Source of the DNA: Pseudomonas bubulae | GTDB lineage: Bacteria; Pseudomonadota; Gammaproteobacteria; Pseudomonadales; Pseudomonadaceae | Assembly (NCBI RefSeq): GCF_900618535.1 | Contig: NZ_UYJA01000001.1 | Location: 1,054,001-1,118,000 of the forward strand | Length of the DNA: 64,000 nucleotides | Direction of reading: 5' to 3' | Shown: one piece after another, positions 62,539-64,000 of the stretch | Position numbering within the stretch: the first letter of the stretch is position 1 | Layout: each line of letters begins with the position of its first letter | Program-made: the position numbers and the translations under genes | Notes under the pieces: generated by a model | What the model was told of the DNA's origin: nothing | What the model saw: only the letters and a program-made list of their open reading frames with translations | Databases searched by the model: none

Positions 62539-62910
62539 TTATACCTTTACAGAAAACAATCCTCGTTGCAGCAAGTAGTCCGCAAACTGCGTCGCACTGG
62601 GCCGATCAGGCGCCGCAGGCAATAACCGCTTGCTGGTGTTCGGGATCGTTGCGTACTCGCGTGTCACGGCCCCCTCGACACGCTCCAATGTCACGGCCCC
62701 TTTGCGTTTGTCGATTGGGTCAATATCGTCGGCGTGAATTTCGGCCGCCAAGGCCATCTGCCCGTACTGGATACGCGCAGGCAAATAGTTGGCGGCTTTG
62801 TTCTCGCCATCCAGATGCACTTCCCGGCGTGGCCAGGACAAAGCCTGTTCGCTGCTGGTCTTGCGCCCCTTCCAGGTCATGCCATCCATCACCAAAGCCG
62901 CGCGACCAAA
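62539..62910 (-). pseudogene. Fragment of a phage head-tail connector (DnaT-like) protein
   Basis: The frame contains RAALVMDGMTWKGRKTSSEQ, ALSWPRREVHLDGENKAANY, LAAEIHADDIDPIDKRKGAV, ERVEGAVTREYATI and ends PSATQFADYLLQRGLFSVKV. This is the last two thirds of a phage connector protein, often listed as DnaT-like, of about 170 residues. The N-terminal part is absent: upstream the frame reads into unrelated sequence and then the tRNA-derived repeat. It marks the cut end of the phage block. Confidence 0.72.
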
Positions 62911-63002
62911 CACTATCAGGACGGGCACACAGAGAAAGGTATCGAGTACCTGGAGGTGGGGGCTGATTTGGCGTTTTGAGGTGGGGGTTTTGCAAATCGC
63001 AG

Positions 63003-63112
63003 ACAACAAAAAAGGGCCCACCTTTCGGTGAGCCCTTCTAGACCGCCCAGCAGAGCGGATTTTGTTTGGTAGGCGCGATTGGACTCGAACCAACGACCCC
63101 CACCATGTCAAG
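63003..63112. repeat. 110-bp direct repeat, copy 2 (attachment-site duplicate of tRNA-Val 3' end)
   Basis: It is identical to 54621-54730 and in the same orientation. The tRNA part is 63067-63112 (minus strand). What follows (from 63113, reading GAGCCACCATGCTAAGCGCT on the plus strand) does not complete the anticodon stem of tRNA-Val. So this too is an incomplete tRNA fragment, and the intact gene should lie further right. Confidence 0.88.
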
Positions 63113-63188
63113 AGCCACCATGCTAAGCGCTAGGCCACACGGCATAAGGTCTTAAGAGAACGCCCATTCACATTATGAGGCGTCAAGC

Positions 63189-64000
63189 ATGGCTAACATT
63201 CGTTCACTACCTTCAGGGAACTGGAACGCTCAGGTAAGACTGAAGGGACAGTCACCACAATCTAAAACATTCCCAACTCAAGCACTCGCTCAAGCGTGGG
63301 CTGACCAGCTAGAAGCTGTCACCAAGACGCACCAGTCCCATACGCTGTACACCTTGGGCATGACTTATTGCGAAACCATGCTCAAGGGTAAGGGCAGCTA
63401 TGACCATGCGCTAAAGATCGTTGAGCAGCTCTTTGCTGCCTTCCCTCAGTCAATCCATAACATCACCCCTCAGCTAGTCAATGACTTCAAGCTGAAGCGT
63501 CTACAAACGGTCAAACCTGCTACCTGTCGTATACAGCTAGCGTTCATGTCTCGTTTCTTCAGGTTCGCTAAACGTGGCCTGCTTATTGATATACATAATC
63601 CCGTAAGTGATATAGCTCTTCCCAAACCAGACAAGTCGAGTGACAAGGTCGTCAGTGCTGGCGAGCTGAGACTACTACTCAATGAACTCTCACCCACTAT
63701 GGCTCTGATAGTGGAGCTTGCCTATGAGATAGCTATGAGACGCTCAGAGATACTTAAGCTCACTACTCAATGTCTCCACCTGGATGATCGTATTGCAGAT
63801 GTAATAGACGGCAAGAACGGGACTAGGTCTGTGCCCCTTACCATAAGGGCCATAGAGCTATTGAGAGAAGCTCAGAGGCTGTCAGTAGCAGAGAGAGCAC
63901 ATAGAGGCAGACTGTTCCTTGTGACACCTCATAGCGTCTCACAGGCCGTCAGGCTAGCAAGAAACAAAGCTGGCCTTGATAGCACCGTTAAGCTCCACCA
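63189..64000 (+). CDS. Tyrosine recombinase (integrase), partial
   Basis: The frame is open from the ATG at 63189 to the window edge, 270 codons. The N-terminus MANIRSLPSGNWNAQVRLKG is an arm-type DNA-binding domain, followed by a core-binding helix bundle and the catalytic domain with the first arginine in AYEIAMRRSEILKLT (about residue 185), a beta-hairpin lysine in DGKNGTRSVPLT and the start of box II, KLHH, at the edge. The second Arg and the Tyr lie beyond. It starts 77 bases right of the second att repeat, so it belongs to a further element extending rightwards. TGAGGCG precedes the start. Confidence 0.88.
   Translation, partial: MANIRSLPSGNWNAQVRLKGQSPQSKTFPTQALAQAWADQLEAVTKTHQSHTLYTLGMTYCETMLKGKGSYDHALKIVEQLFAAFPQSIHNITPQLVNDFKLKRLQTVKPATCRIQLAFMSRFFRFAKRGLLIDIHNPVSDIALPKPDKSSDKVVSAGELRLLLNELSPTMALIVELAYEIAMRRSEILKLTTQCLHLDDRIADVIDGKNGTRSVPLTIRAIELLREAQRLSVAERAHRGRLFLVTPHSVSQAVRLARNKAGLDSTVKLH

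Noticed and set aside
62911..63111. N-terminal extension of the connector-fragment frame
   Set aside because: The frame simply reads through the tRNA fragment and terminator of the att repeat; the same peptide start appears at 54547-54729, which is likewise non-coding.
63113..63150. A tRNA completed by the sequence after repeat copy 2
   Set aside because: The reverse complement (ending GCTTAGCATGGTGGCTC before the anticodon loop) does not pair to form an anticodon stem with GGTGG.
54000..64000. CRISPR array or retron-type repeats in the accessory region
   Set aside because: No regularly spaced short repeats, cas genes or reverse transcriptase were seen.

Overview
The window looks like chromosome of a Pseudomonas species, most likely in the P. 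fluorescens/P. fragi part of the genus. The evidence is moderately high-GC coding sequence, Pseudomonas-type REP hairpins (arms containing GTGGGAGCGAGCCTGCTCGCGA), an RsmE-type CsrA, a wss-type acetylated-cellulose operon and P. putida-like methionine gamma-lyase and reductive pyrimidine catabolism genes. Species cannot be fixed from sequence reading alone.

Layout, 1-33 kb: mostly ordinary chromosomal metabolism. An NCS1 transporter (cut by the left edge), dihydropyrimidinase, PreT, PreA and a RutR-like TetR regulator form a pyrimidine/hydantoin degradation cluster. Then come a small SPOR-like lipoprotein, rsmE, a DUF1269 protein, a YbjQ protein, ppnN, a DUF3087 membrane protein, an orphan GH19 endolysin-like gene, an Lrp-type regulator with methionine gamma-lyase, a LysR regulator facing a DUF969-DUF979-pcp operon, an MFS/TetR pair, a semialdehyde dehydrogenase, a Cpx-like two-component system beside a stand-alone BamA paralogue, a HigBA-type toxin-antitoxin pair, a Ntn-hydrolase with an outer-membrane protein, a glutamine-synthetase-family gene with an XRE-cupin regulator, and a LysE/AraC pair. 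Seven REP-like hairpins sit between these genes.

33.1-47.7 kb: one nine-gene, minus-strand operon, wssA-I, for making and acetylating cellulose. WssB carries an intact PilZ c-di-GMP motif, and a near-perfect FleQ-type box (GTCAATAAATTGAA, 47809-47822) lies about 80 bases upstream of wssA. No wssJ is present.

48-64 kb: an accessory region. First are small lipoproteins, a P-loop kinase, a zeta-toxin-like gene with a 4-nt-overlapping 64-aa partner, a broken duplicate of a lipoprotein gene, and a tautomerase/carboxymuconolactone-decarboxylase/LysR group. After an integrase C-terminal remnant come two identical 110-bp direct repeats (54621-54730 and 63003-63112). Each contains the 3' part of a tRNA-Val(GAC) gene plus its terminator. 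They bracket an 8.3-kb island with EcsC, small lipoproteins, DUF4236, a RelE/HTH toxin-antitoxin pair, several short orphan genes and a decayed siphophage morphogenesis block read on the minus strand (head-tail connector fragment, head-tail joining, frameshifted gp10-like, tail terminator, 5'-truncated tail K-like). A tyrosine recombinase starts just right of the second repeat and runs off the window, so another element begins there. The site therefore looks like a tandem-integration hotspot downstream of a tRNA-Val gene that should lie to the right of the window.
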